A DNA stretch of 42,486 bases from the NCBI RefSeq assembly GCF_017873245.1, contig NZ_JAGGJY010000023.1, forward strand, positions 1-42,486, in the 5' to 3' direction. The notes under the pieces were generated by a model that saw nothing but the letters and a program-made list of their open reading frames with translations, was not told the origin of the DNA and did no database searches. Positions within the stretch are counted from its first letter, which is position 1, and each line of letters starts with the position of its first letter. The position numbers and the translations under genes were made by a program. Below, one piece after another: positions 8,965-18,362 of the stretch. This stretch comes from Clostridium tertium (lineage in GTDB: Bacteria; Bacillota; Clostridia; Clostridiales; Clostridiaceae).

Positions 8965-10560
8965 TTATTCATCACTCTTAGCAACGCCAGATAATATTAA
9001 TCCTTTATTATGATCTAATGCCCAACTAATACCCCAGTCATTTTGGAATATAAGGATATTTCTATCTTTAAAGTCTTTAACTTTCTTTGTATCTGAAGTT
9101 AAGTTTAGTTTTTCCATATCTACATCTTTGTTTTCTATCCATCTAACATATCTAAATGGAAGTCTATCCATCTTTATATCAACGTTGTATTCATTTTTTA
9201 ATCTATATTCTAGAACTTCAAATTGAAGTACACCAACAACTCCAACTATTATTTCTTCCATTCCTATAAATAGTTCTCTAAATACTTGAATTGCTCCTTC
9301 TTGAGCTATTTGAGTAACACCTTTTACGAATTGTTTTCTCTTCATTGTATCTACTGGTCTTACTCTTGCAAAATGTTCTGGCGCAAATGTTGGAATACCT
9401 TCAAATTTAAATTTATTTGATGGTGAACATAAAGTATCTCCTATTGCGAATATACCTGGGTCAAATACCCCAATTATATCTCCTGCATATGCTTCTTCAA
9501 CTATTTCTCTATCTTGAGCCATAAATTGTTGTGGTTGAGAAAGTTTAATCTTCTTACCACCTTGCATATGATATACATCTTCACCTTTTTCAAATTTACC
9601 TGAACAAATTCTCATAAATGCAATTCTATCTCTATGAGCCTTATTCATATTTGCTTGTATCTTAAATACAAAAGCAGAGAAGTTATCATCAAATGGATCT
9701 ATTTCTCCTATGCTTGAGTTTCTTGGAAGTGGTGCTGTTGTCATTTCTAAGAAATGCTCTAAGAATGGCTCAACACCAAAGTTTGTTAAAGCTGATCCAA
9801 AGAATACTGGTGTTAATTCTCCAGATTTAACTTTTTCTAAATCAAGTTCATCTCCAGCTATATCTAAAAGCTCTATATCTTCCATTAACTTATCATGTAG
9901 GGCTGCTCCTAATATTTCTCTAAATTTAGGATCATCTACTGAACCTTCAACAGCATCTACTGCACTTTGACCGTGATTTCCTGCTGAGAATGCTATGATT
10001 CTATTGTTATCTCTTTCATAAACGCCTTTAAAATCCTTACCAGAACCTATTGGCCAGTTCATTGGGTATGTCTTTATTCCAAGTTCATTTTCTATTTCTT
10101 CTAATAATTCAAATGGATCTTTAGATTCTCTATCCATCTTATTAATAAATGTAAATATAGGCATTTCTCTAAGAGATGCAACATGGAATAGTTTTCTTGT
10201 TTGATCTTCTATACCTTTTGCTCCATCCACTACCATAACAGCGCTATCTGCCGCCATAAGAGTTCTATATGTATCTTCTGAGAAATCTTGGTGCCCTGGT
10301 GTATCTAATATGTTTATACAGTGGTCTTTATAGTTAAATTGCATTACTGAGGAAGTAACTGAAATCCCTCTTTGCTTTTCTATTTCCATCCAGTCTGATA
10401 CTGCATGAGTAGAAGCTTTTCTTGCTTTAACTGAACCTGCAAGCCTTATTGCTCCTCCATATAACAAGAACTTTTCTGTTAAAGTTGTTTTACCTGCATC
10501 TGGGTGAGATATAATAGCAAAGGTTCTTCTTTTTTCTATTTCATTTATATAATCTGCCAA
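8965..10560 (-). CDS. prfC: Peptide chain release factor 3
   Basis: Translational GTPase of 531 residues that removes RF1/RF2 from the ribosome after peptide release. Motifs are intact: G1 SHPDAGKTTL (about 18-27), the G2 region around RKASTHAVSDWMEIEKQRGI, G3 DTPGHQDFSEDT and G4 NKMDRES, then domain II (FKIQANMNKAHRDRIAFMRICSG) and a C-terminal domain with the RF3-typical EVLEYRLKNEYNVDIKMDRLPF. The wording of G2 and the 531-residue length separate it from EF-G and TetM-type factors. The ATG at 10560 follows AAGGAGG. It appears to be a single-gene unit with its own promoter and terminator, unrelated in function to its neighbours. Confidence 0.97.
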   Translation of the reverse strand: MADYINEIEKRRTFAIISHPDAGKTTLTEKFLLYGGAIRLAGSVKARKASTHAVSDWMEIEKQRGISVTSSVMQFNYKDHCINILDTPGHQDFSEDTYRTLMAADSAVMVVDGAKGIEDQTRKLFHVASLREMPIFTFINKMDRESKDPFELLEEIENELGIKTYPMNWPIGSGKDFKGVYERDNNRIIAFSAGNHGQSAVDAVEGSVDDPKFREILGAALHDKLMEDIELLDIAGDELDLEKVKSGELTPVFFGSALTNFGVEPFLEHFLEMTTAPLPRNSSIGEIDPFDDNFSAFVFKIQANMNKAHRDRIAFMRICSGKFEKGEDVYHMQGGKKIKLSQPQQFMAQDREIVEEAYAGDIIGVFDPGIFAIGDTLCSPSNKFKFEGIPTFAPEHFARVRPVDTMKRKQFVKGVTQIAQEGAIQVFRELFIGMEEIIVGVVGVLQFEVLEYRLKNEYNVDIKMDRLPFRYVRWIENKDVDMEKLNLTSDTKKVKDFKDRNILIFQNDWGISWALDHNKGLILSGVAKSDE

Positions 10561-10615
10561 AGTAGCTTCCTCCTTAAAATTAAATTAAGTTTTATCTCTA
10601 TTTCTCTAGTTATTC

Positions 10616-10643
10616 ATTATACCCTAAAGTTTAATAATTTAAA
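10616..10643 (-). promoter_or_regulatory. prfC: Promoter of prfC
   Basis: On the minus strand TTTAAA (10638-10643) and a perfect TATAAT (10616-10621) are 16 bases apart, about 55 bases upstream of the start codon. Confidence 0.5.
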
Positions 10644-10728
10644 ATGAAAATTTGTTATTAATTGCAAAGCAATTTACAAATGAAAGAATGGAAAAATTAA
10701 AGAATGAAAGAATCGAGGTGGTTTTGCT

Positions 10729-10755
10729 ATGCAAAACTTAAACTATAGGTGCTAA
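10729..10755 (+). CDS. Possible 8-codon leader-type peptide ORF
   Basis: ATG with a GAGGTGG ribosome-site match seven bases upstream encodes MQNLNYRC and stops at 10753-10755, fourteen bases before a terminator-like hairpin. This arrangement is what a short translated leader would look like, but no downstream plus-strand gene follows. The same bases form the inverted repeat GTTTTGC-TAT-GCAAAAC (10721-10737), so it may be only part of a non-coding element. Low confidence. Confidence 0.2.
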   Translation: MQNLNYRC

Positions 10756-10768
10756 TCACTTTCTATTC

Positions 10769-10790
10769 AAAAACCCCTTAGGGATTTTTT
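10769..10790. terminator. Terminator-like hairpin upstream of prfC
   Basis: AAAAACCCCTTAGGGATTTTTT folds to a short stem with one mismatch and T runs on either strand. No annotated gene ends here on the plus strand; on the minus strand it lies between the GH101 gene and prfC. Confidence 0.45.
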
Positions 10791-10845
10791 CATTAACTTT
10801 TTACTTTTTCCCCTTTCACTCTTCATTAATAATAGCTATCTTATT

Positions 10846-11250
10846 GTGTTTTAAAAACGTGTTGGTGGAATTTAGTTATTAGCTTTCTACTACATATAAT
10901 AATTAATTCCTTATATTTATAAGATAAATATTTATAAAACTAAATTTATATTTATCTTCTTTTAGAAATTATACCAACATTATTTTAAAACAGACTCTAA
11001 TAGTATTATTTCACATAATATACTCTTATTTCATCTTTCTTTTTATTAAATTCATTTCATCAACACGTTTTTAAACAGTTTTCGATAATCTTATTACATA
11101 TAATATAATATAATATTATTTCGTGTTTCATTTTAAAATTATGTCACCAACATTATTTTAAAACAGATGCTGATAAACCTATTCCATATAATTTAATATT
11201 ATTTCACATTTCTTTTAGTAATTATAGTACCAACACGTTTTTAAAACAGA
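10846..11250. repeat. Tandem array of about 86-bp repeats with a CCAACA...AAAACAG core
   Basis: A core, CCAACAnnnTTTTAAAACAG, occurs at 10973-10992, 11059-11078 (one A shorter), 11147-11166 and 11231-11249, at intervals of about 84-86 bases, with related AT-rich sequence between cores. The variable triplet alternates TTA, CGT, TTA, CGT, suggesting duplication of a two-unit block. A further copy at 10846-10867 is inverted. Two similar cores occur at 25360-25427. Interval sequences resemble one another, so this is a tandem repeat rather than CRISPR. The rest of the 10561-11363 gap holds the prfC promoter, a short hairpin unit and the GH101 terminator. Confidence 0.7.
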
Positions 11251-11307
11251 TCTATATGCTTTACTACATTATATACAGCACTCATTTAAATTCTTAAAGT
11301 TAAATAA

Positions 11308-11348
11308 AAAATCCATACACATAGACATTAGTCTAGTGCATGGATTTT
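11308..11348 (-). terminator. Terminator of the GH101 gene
   Basis: Nested inverted repeat: outer arms AAATCCATACAC and GTGCATGGATTT with one mismatch, inner TAGAC-ATTA-GTCTA. A T-rich tract follows on the minus strand, just past the stop codon at 11364. Confidence 0.88.
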
Positions 11349-11363
11349 ATTTATTTTATACTT

Positions 11364-14300
11364 CTAAACTTGTTTCTTTTTTCTAATAAACATAGCCCCA
11401 CCAATAGCAACTATTCCTATTGCTAAAACTAATACTATTGTGCTAGATACTCTTGAACCTGTTTCAGGTAACTCTGGAACATCAGAAGGATTACCAAGCT
11501 CCTTATTCATTAACTTTGTAATATTAATAAGAGAATTTAAAGCATTATCTACTTCTTCTTGTGTTGCATCTTTATCATTAATAACTTTATCTGCTATTTT
11601 TAATGCATCCTGATATTTTTTCCAGTTTTCTTTTGAATGGTTTGTTTCTTTATAATATTCTAGGATTTCTTTGTAGAATTTTTCTAACTTAGATTTATCT
11701 ACCTTAGAAGCTCCTGGTTCTTCTGTTTCCACTTCTACTAGATTACCTTTAGCTGTCTTTAATGCTGATAGAGCATTATCTATTTCTATTTGTGTTGATG
11801 CTTTATCATATGCATCTTTTGCTGCTTTCAATGCATTTATAAATGCATCTTTCTCTGCTCCATCTTTATATTTATCTAAGTCAATCTTTTCATATTCTGC
11901 AATTACAATTCCTAATTCACTTCTATCAACGTTTTCTTCTCCTGGCAATTCTATTAAATTACCTTTAGCTGTCTTTAATTCTGATAGAGCATTATCTACT
12001 TCTATTTGTGTTGATGCTTTATCATATGCATCTTTTGCTGCTTTCAATGCATTTATAAATGCATCTTTCTCTGCTCCATCTTTATATTTATCTAAGTCAA
12101 TCTTTTCGTATTCTGCAATCACATTGCCTAATTCACTTCTATCTACATCTTCTACATCTAGTAATTTTAATGCTGATTGCGCTTCTGTAAGAGCTTTTAC
12201 TGCATTATCAATTTCATCTTGTGAAGCTGCATTATCTAGTAAAGCTTTTGCATATTCTAATGCTGCTACAAATTCATCTTTCTCTGCTCCATCTTGATAT
12301 TTACTTAAATCAAGCTTTTCTGAATTTTTAATAGTCTTTTCTAATTCAGTATAGTCTAGTTTCTTCTTTTCAACAGTTACTGTAGCTTCTGCCATTAGGC
12401 CTGCTGCATTTGTTATTTTAACCTTAGCAGTTCCTGAATTTACTGCTGTTAAAAGACCATTTTGATTTACTTTTACTATCTTTTCGTCAGAAGAGCTCCA
12501 TACAATACCTTTTAAAACAGTATTTTCTGCATGCTTTGGAATTAATGTAACTTTTCCACCTATATTCATTGTTACATCTTCTAAGCTTACCGTGTCTGCA
12601 ACCTTGTGTAAAATAATTGGTGCAACTTCTGATATTGCTGCAAAATTACCTTGACCTTTTTCTACATAAATCTTAATTGCTTTTGCATTACGTGTTTCTT
12701 TAAATTTAGCTGTTACCCATGCTCCGCCTTGCATCTCTGAAACTAAAGCAGTAATAGAATCTGAAGTTTCTAGAACATTTCCTTCTGAATCTAATACTTC
12801 ATATTTGAATTGTTGTACAATACCATTATTTGCACTTGGTCTTTGTTGGAATTTAAATCCGCCAATTTTCATTTCTTTACCTAAATCTACAGTTAGAATT
12901 GCTGGATTCTCTTTACTTACTCCACCACTCCAATTTGAGTGCCAATAAGTAGAAGAGTTTCCATCTGCAGCTGCAGAAGCTACTCCACTTCCTGCTGGCT
13001 CTCCTGATACTTGTTCAGTATTTGCACTAGAACTTATTCCACTGAATTCTTCTCTTGGAATATCTATTACAACATCGTCTATGATATTCATTTCAAATAC
13101 AACTTCTTTTCCATCTGGAAGTGTTGCTGTAATAGTTGAATGTCCTGCTGATAATGCTTTTACAACATTTGCATCTTTATCTACAACTGCTACCTTTTCA
13201 TCACTTGAATTCCATTCGATTTTATCTAGACCACTTCCATATATTGTAGCAGTCTCACCCTTATAAAGATTTGTACTTGATAATGTAACTGCAATAGCAT
13301 CTTTATCTTCTTTAATCACAAGGTTATCTAGAACAAAATCTGTTTGTCCCATAGCACCACTGCCTGCTTTACTTGCATTTTGATAAAGACCAATCCAAGT
13401 TTGTCCACTTCCATTACCAATTACCTGCATTTTTACATGCTTTGTCTCTCCACGAGCTGCTTCAAGATATTGTTCTCCTGAAGCAGCTGTATAATTTGTT
13501 CCATCTCCAATAACCATAGCATATGCTTTATCCGGTCCTGATTGATAATCAAATTCAACATTGTATACTTTACCTGCTTCAAATCGGAAATTTTGTGGAA
13601 TTGTTTGATAAATTATTCCTGTATTTGCACTATGATGTTTTAGTGACCAGTTTCCTGAAATTACATCACTAATTACTCTTCCATTCCATCCAGCTTGTGT
13701 ATATGGTTCATTTAATTGTGATAAATGTGTTCCTGGATCTGATATTCCTTGTGCAGAACTTAATACAAATGGATATAATCCTTGTACTACTGTTTCAAAA
13801 TCCTGATTAAATGTTCCATCTTTTTGGAAGTTATTTAGTGTTTTTTCTACTATACGAATATCATCCATATAAGTAGAGCCTTCTCCAGCTGCTCTAGCTA
13901 AAGTTAATTCAGCTGTCTCATTTTTGGCTGTGAATGAAATTTGCATACGTTGCATTTTACTTCCATTCTTTTGGTCAGATTTTACATAGTTATTTAAAAT
14001 AGAACGTTCAGTGTAATTAGAAACTGTTTCTTTTCCTGTATTTACTTCTATAGTTGCCTTTTCATCACTGTTATTTTCTACATATACTTCTGCTACATAG
14101 TTTGTATTCTTTTTTAATCCTGTAATAGTTGTAGTTACAGATACATCTTCAGAAGGATTGTTAAACGCTAGTCTTTGATCTCCTGTATTTGCCTTTTCTA
14201 TTACAACTGATTCATCTTCAATATCTCCTGACCACTCATTAGAAGATAATTTTTCTCCTTCAGCATATCCATTGAATCCTGGATCTACTACATAATCTGC

Positions 14301-17300
14301 TTCACCAAAATCATTTTTTAGTTCTTTAATTTCTGAACCTTTTGCTAATACATATGCTGTTGCTGCTTTAGCTTCTAAAGTTATAGCACCATTAGTTACA
14401 GGAACACTTATTTCATTTATACGTCCTTGGTCAGATAATTCATACATTACAACATTTCCAAGGCCTTCCCATCCTTTTGGAAGTTCCCATGTTGTTTCTC
14501 CTCCATCTAAATTCCAATGATATAATTTTTCTGTTCCATCTTCTTCTGTCCATGGCAATAAATATGTCACATCATCTAATACTACTTTTCCATTTAAAGT
14601 AATTGTACGCTCAATGTTATCATCACTTCTTTGTTCTTCATTTCTTGTTACAACAACTTCATCTCCTGCATCATTTCTCAATTTAATTTCTTTTTCATGA
14701 TTTCCTACAGGTGATTGTCCTTTTTCGTAATTTTCCCAATCGGTTACAATATAATGTTGTAAGAACTTAGTAGGTAGGTTTTGATTAAATGTTTGTAAGA
14801 TGTAGTTATTATAATCTTTATCTCCACCCCATCCTTCAAATCCATACAATCTGTAACCTCCAAGTAATGGATTATCTGCTGTTCCTCCAAATGCAGGATA
14901 ATTTAACACTTGAGAATCTCTATGGTCATTTCTGATGAAACGGATAATATCACTATTAAATCCCTTTGAAGTTGCACCACCATAAACTGCATCTGTTGAC
15001 CAGTGTTGCCATGTTGAGTCATACTCACCTTGTGCACTAAATTCTGTTGTGAATCTCCAGCCAAGAGAATTAATTTCTTTTGCAATATTTCTTGTTTCCC
15101 ATGCATCTTGATACCATACATCAAGATAAATAAAGTCCATATTATTTTCACGACTTTCAGCATCTGCTTTAATTTCTTCTTTAGTCGCAGTTACTTCGCC
15201 TTCAGAATTTCCTACTGCTAATGGCCATTCTCTATTATAGAAGCTTGTTTCATTTATACGGTCATAGAATTGTACAAGACGTTTCCATCTTGCTTCACTT
15301 GATAAATCCCAAAGCTTATCAATTACATGAGATTGATCTAACCAGCCCCATCCATTTGTTAATGGCTTTTGTAACATATTTTCATTAAATGAAGGTGCTT
15401 CTGGATATATTTCTTGGGCATTAACGTGAACACCAATTTCTGTGTTATAATCGTGTGCAATTTTAATTAAATCTTGGAAATCTTCTACTCCACCTTCACG
15501 CTCTGCAATATCTGCATATTCTGAATTGGCAGAATCATGGCCTTCATTTCCATATCCTTTTAACATAACTGATTGTGGAAGTCCATCTGTTGCAAGATAT
15601 ACTTTCTTAATATTATCAGCTGTTGTTAAGTAAGGGTTAGATGCCATACTTGCAAAGTTCATAACAATACGATAGTTAACCATATCCTTAATTACTTCTG
15701 ATCCATAAGGAATATTCATAATATCACGGAATGCAAGGGCTCCATCATTCCAATCAATATCTCCATCTCCATTTTTATCTGCTGCAATAGCAACTTTTGT
15801 ACATGGTAAATCACTTACTGGATATTCTTCATATTTTGCTGCCGCCTTTTGTCCGTTTTTATCTCCTAATTCATAGTACCATGGTGCACTTGTAAGACTC
15901 ATTGTATCTGCACCATTGTTCCTTACAACACGCTTATCTCCTTCAGCTTCTGAATTACTGAAAAGACCTGCGCTTAACTTGCTATTTGTAAGGAATCCAT
16001 ATAAATAAGAATCTGTTTTTGATGGAACAAATCCATTTTCAAAATCAATAAATACATCACCACTTGATGTTGTAGTCGTAGATGTTTGTGCTCCTGCAAA
16101 ATTAGCACCTTCTTCTACAGCATCTACTGTTAAAAGATTTAATTGTGGAACATCAATAGTTGCAATCTTTGCAGATCCTTCAGCCTTATTAAGCTCTGTT
16201 ACTTCCCATGTTAAATTATTTCCTTCTACACTTACTTTTATTTTCATATCTAAATTTATGTTGTTTTCAGTGTTTTCAACATGCATTGAATATACTCTAA
16301 AATCTTTTCCTTCTTCTGCAACTGTAACAGTTGGTTCAATTTTTATACCATTGATTGCTACAGTATTAAGTTTAGTTTCGTTACCACGGAAATATTGGTC
16401 TTTAACCTCTCCCCCATCTTTAAGAATTTGATATCTAGCCACAACTGGGAATGTTTTTCCAATATATACTTTCATTGTTTCTGATGCAATACTATCATAT
16501 TGTGTTAAATCCAATCCAGCCTTTTCTTCTAATATAATATCTATTACATTGTTTTTATCTTCAATATTTATAACTTTAGAATATGCCTCATAACCTGGCT
16601 TTGTAACAGCCATATTATGTTCTCCAATTTCTAAGCCATCGAACTGATACCTTCCATTTACATCACTATTAGATGAGTTTGCTCCTATGCGTATAACTGC
16701 TTCAGGGATTGGATTCCCATCTTTATTTAAAACAATTCCTGATACAGGAACAAGCTTTGAATACTCTTCTTCCACTTTTTGCCCTTGACGTTCTGCTGCA
16801 AATCCCCACTTATCTTCCATAGTGTTTGTATCATTATATTTCATATCTGCAAAAGAAATTGATGTTGCTCCATTTGTTTTTACACCAAATCTTCCTTTTC
16901 CGGAAGTCTTTTCAGCAAATGAAATTAAAGCTTGATTAGTAACTCTAACTGTAGTTCCATTAACAGTTACTGATAATGTCTCACGATTTAAGGATACAGA
17001 CATTTGTAATTCTTGACCCTCTACAGGCTCTGGGAGACCTGAAATCTTTGGGTAAGATTCACTACCATTTAACTTATATTGATAATACCACTTACTACTT
17101 GAATCATGTCCTATATACAGCCAATTGTTATCGTCTACATAACTGTAAAACACTCCCCAGTTATTACTTGGTTTTAATTTTAGAGAAAGTTCCCCTGCCT
17201 CTTCCATTTTTCTACTATTATTAAGTAATAAAACTGGTGCTGCTGCAGCTGGATTACCATAAGCATGTCCACCGCCATTGTTAGATCCACCTGTCAACTT

Positions 17301-18047
17301 AAACCACTTTTCACCTTGTTCAGATGGTTCTTCTGGATCTTCTTTATCTGTAACTACTACTGATGGTTCCCATACTTGACCTGCAAGGTTATCTTTATAT
17401 AATGTCCAAGCATTGTAATTTGTATACTTATCGCTTCCAACTGTTACATCTGAAAAATAGATATCAGTGTAAGCAGTTCCATATGCAGCTGCACCAAATC
17501 CAATCTTTCCTGCTTCATTTTTTAAACTAATAAAATCAGCTGTATTAATTAGTACTTCTCCACTCTCACCACTTATCTCATTCTCTACTTTTAATTTAAG
17601 TCCATTTTCCACATATACTGCACTAATGTTTACGATATCATTTTGATTTAATCCTGGGAGCCCTGTAATTCCTGGATATCCTCCTTTATTACCATTCTTA
17701 TATTCTATAAACCATCCAGTTGCTCCGTCATATGCAACATATCCCCAATGATTATCATCTACATATTTTGTTACAAAACGAAATCTTGTATCTTTTTTTT
17801 CACTTCCAACTTTCATCTGAAAGCTAATTGACTCATCTCTAATGTCCTTTTTATCTGATAATACAAATAATTCTGGGTTTGCACTCCCAAAATGCCCATT
17901 ACCATTACCACTTCCAGCCTTTATATGTGCCATTGTTTTTGGTGCTGCTAAAACATGTAAAGATGGAAATATACATGTACAAAATACAGCAATGGCTATT
18001 ACTCCAGCTCCAAGTCTTTTCTTACTTCCTTTTAGGATATTAACCAT
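11364..18047 (-). CDS. Sortase-anchored GH101 endo-alpha-N-acetylgalactosaminidase
   Basis: A 2227-residue wall-bound enzyme of the family that releases the core-1 disaccharide Gal-beta-1,3-GalNAc from Ser/Thr of mucin-type glycoproteins. Visible order: signal peptide (1-35); two LamG-like beta-sandwich modules (about 40-215 and 240-420); carboxypeptidase-regulatory-like domain (about 430-510); GH101 core with FIYLDVWYQDAW (D976, nucleophile) and RFTTEFSAQGEYDSTWQHW (E1002, acid/base); galactose-binding-like modules; Ig-like group-2 domains; an F5/8-type CBM32-like domain (about 1670-1815); FIVAR-type modules from about 1890; LPETG at 2193, hydrophobic span and RKKK tail. The spacing between the two catalytic residues is 26, shorter than I recall for the pneumococcal enzyme. 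A sortase must be encoded elsewhere. ATG at 18047 follows GGGAAGGGTG. Single-gene unit. Confidence 0.93.
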   Translation of the reverse strand: MVNILKGSKKRLGAGVIAIAVFCTCIFPSLHVLAAPKTMAHIKAGSGNGNGHFGSANPELFVLSDKKDIRDESISFQMKVGSEKKDTRFRFVTKYVDDNHWGYVAYDGATGWFIEYKNGNKGGYPGITGLPGLNQNDIVNISAVYVENGLKLKVENEISGESGEVLINTADFISLKNEAGKIGFGAAAYGTAYTDIYFSDVTVGSDKYTNYNAWTLYKDNLAGQVWEPSVVVTDKEDPEEPSEQGEKWFKLTGGSNNGGGHAYGNPAAAAPVLLLNNSRKMEEAGELSLKLKPSNNWGVFYSYVDDNNWLYIGHDSSSKWYYQYKLNGSESYPKISGLPEPVEGQELQMSVSLNRETLSVTVNGTTVRVTNQALISFAEKTSGKGRFGVKTNGATSISFADMKYNDTNTMEDKWGFAAERQGQKVEEEYSKLVPVSGIVLNKDGNPIPEAVIRIGANSSNSDVNGRYQFDGLEIGEHNMAVTKPGYEAYSKVINIEDKNNVIDIILEEKAGLDLTQYDSIASETMKVYIGKTFPVVARYQILKDGGEVKDQYFRGNETKLNTVAINGIKIEPTVTVAEEGKDFRVYSMHVENTENNINLDMKIKVSVEGNNLTWEVTELNKAEGSAKIATIDVPQLNLLTVDAVEEGANFAGAQTSTTTTSSGDVFIDFENGFVPSKTDSYLYGFLTNSKLSAGLFSNSEAEGDKRVVRNNGADTMSLTSAPWYYELGDKNGQKAAAKYEEYPVSDLPCTKVAIAADKNGDGDIDWNDGALAFRDIMNIPYGSEVIKDMVNYRIVMNFASMASNPYLTTADNIKKVYLATDGLPQSVMLKGYGNEGHDSANSEYADIAEREGGVEDFQDLIKIAHDYNTEIGVHVNAQEIYPEAPSFNENMLQKPLTNGWGWLDQSHVIDKLWDLSSEARWKRLVQFYDRINETSFYNREWPLAVGNSEGEVTATKEEIKADAESRENNMDFIYLDVWYQDAWETRNIAKEINSLGWRFTTEFSAQGEYDSTWQHWSTDAVYGGATSKGFNSDIIRFIRNDHRDSQVLNYPAFGGTADNPLLGGYRLYGFEGWGGDKDYNNYILQTFNQNLPTKFLQHYIVTDWENYEKGQSPVGNHEKEIKLRNDAGDEVVVTRNEEQRSDDNIERTITLNGKVVLDDVTYLLPWTEEDGTEKLYHWNLDGGETTWELPKGWEGLGNVVMYELSDQGRINEISVPVTNGAITLEAKAATAYVLAKGSEIKELKNDFGEADYVVDPGFNGYAEGEKLSSNEWSGDIEDESVVIEKANTGDQRLAFNNPSEDVSVTTTITGLKKNTNYVAEVYVENNSDEKATIEVNTGKETVSNYTERSILNNYVKSDQKNGSKMQRMQISFTAKNETAELTLARAAGEGSTYMDDIRIVEKTLNNFQKDGTFNQDFETVVQGLYPFVLSSAQGISDPGTHLSQLNEPYTQAGWNGRVISDVISGNWSLKHHSANTGIIYQTIPQNFRFEAGKVYNVEFDYQSGPDKAYAMVIGDGTNYTAASGEQYLEAARGETKHVKMQVIGNGSGQTWIGLYQNASKAGSGAMGQTDFVLDNLVIKEDKDAIAVTLSSTNLYKGETATIYGSGLDKIEWNSSDEKVAVVDKDANVVKALSAGHSTITATLPDGKEVVFEMNIIDDVVIDIPREEFSGISSSANTEQVSGEPAGSGVASAAADGNSSTYWHSNWSGGVSKENPAILTVDLGKEMKIGGFKFQQRPSANNGIVQQFKYEVLDSEGNVLETSDSITALVSEMQGGAWVTAKFKETRNAKAIKIYVEKGQGNFAAISEVAPIILHKVADTVSLEDVTMNIGGKVTLIPKHAENTVLKGIVWSSSDEKIVKVNQNGLLTAVNSGTAKVKITNAAGLMAEATVTVEKKKLDYTELEKTIKNSEKLDLSKYQDGAEKDEFVAALEYAKALLDNAASQDEIDNAVKALTEAQSALKLLDVEDVDRSELGNVIAEYEKIDLDKYKDGAEKDAFINALKAAKDAYDKASTQIEVDNALSELKTAKGNLIELPGEENVDRSELGIVIAEYEKIDLDKYKDGAEKDAFINALKAAKDAYDKASTQIEIDNALSALKTAKGNLVEVETEEPGASKVDKSKLEKFYKEILEYYKETNHSKENWKKYQDALKIADKVINDKDATQEEVDNALNSLINITKLMNKELGNPSDVPELPETGSRVSSTIVLVLAIGIVAIGGAMFIRKKKQV
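11730..12150 (-). repeat. Near-identical 216-bp tandem repeat inside the GH101 gene
   Basis: Two consecutive 72-codon FIVAR modules (DRSELG...IAEYEKIDLDKYKDG...) are almost identical at DNA level, offset 216 bases (for example 11745 and 11961). Flanking FIVAR modules on both sides are diverged, so this is a recent duplication. Copy number may vary between strains by recombination. Confidence 0.85.
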
Positions 18048-18150
18048 AAATACACCCTTCCCTTCTATTAAATTTGTAATTATTACTCTTCACCCTTCTT
18101 TTTATATTTTTACCACCTCATTACATTTTTCTTTTATTTTTTGTAATATG

Positions 18151-18179
18151 TAAAAACATACCATATTTGTATGTTTTTA
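18151..18179. promoter_or_regulatory. Inverted repeat upstream of the GH101 gene, possible operator
   Basis: Perfect 11-base arms TAAAAACATAC and GTATGTTTTTA separated by seven bases, about 105-130 bases upstream of the GH101 start. It could be an operator or an mRNA leader hairpin. No regulator can be named. Confidence 0.35.
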
Positions 18180-18282
18180 TATAAAGTATAAATCCATTAT
18201 ATATTAGTTTTTAATGAATATATATTAGTATCTTGCTAATTTATCTATCTATTTTGAGAACTTTGGTTCATTATTTAACATT

Positions 18283-18343
18283 AAAAATAGCTCTGATTGA
18301 ACATAAAGCAAGTAAGTTCATGTCCAATTAGAGCTATTTTTTT
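18283..18343 (-). terminator. Terminator of the siderophore operon
   Basis: Long imperfect stem with arms AAAAATAGCTCTGATTG and CAATTAGAGCTATTTTT around an ACAT...ATGT inner stem, then T residues on the minus strand, about 20 bases past the MFS stop codon. Confidence 0.85.
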
Positions 18344-18362
18344 AATTATCTATTACTTTATT

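Larger units (their letters stand above)
18048..18362. other. Intergenic stretch upstream of the GH101 gene
   Basis: This 315-base gap holds the GH101 ribosome site, the inverted repeat at 18151-18179 and the MFS-gene terminator at 18283-18343. A TATAAT exists on the minus strand near 18195, but I could not pair it with a convincing -35 element. Confidence 0.5.

Noticed and set aside
10846..11250. Possible CRISPR array (short cores at regular spacing)
   Set aside because: The intervals are about 65 bases, resemble each other and the cores vary; there are no cas genes. It is a tandem repeat.
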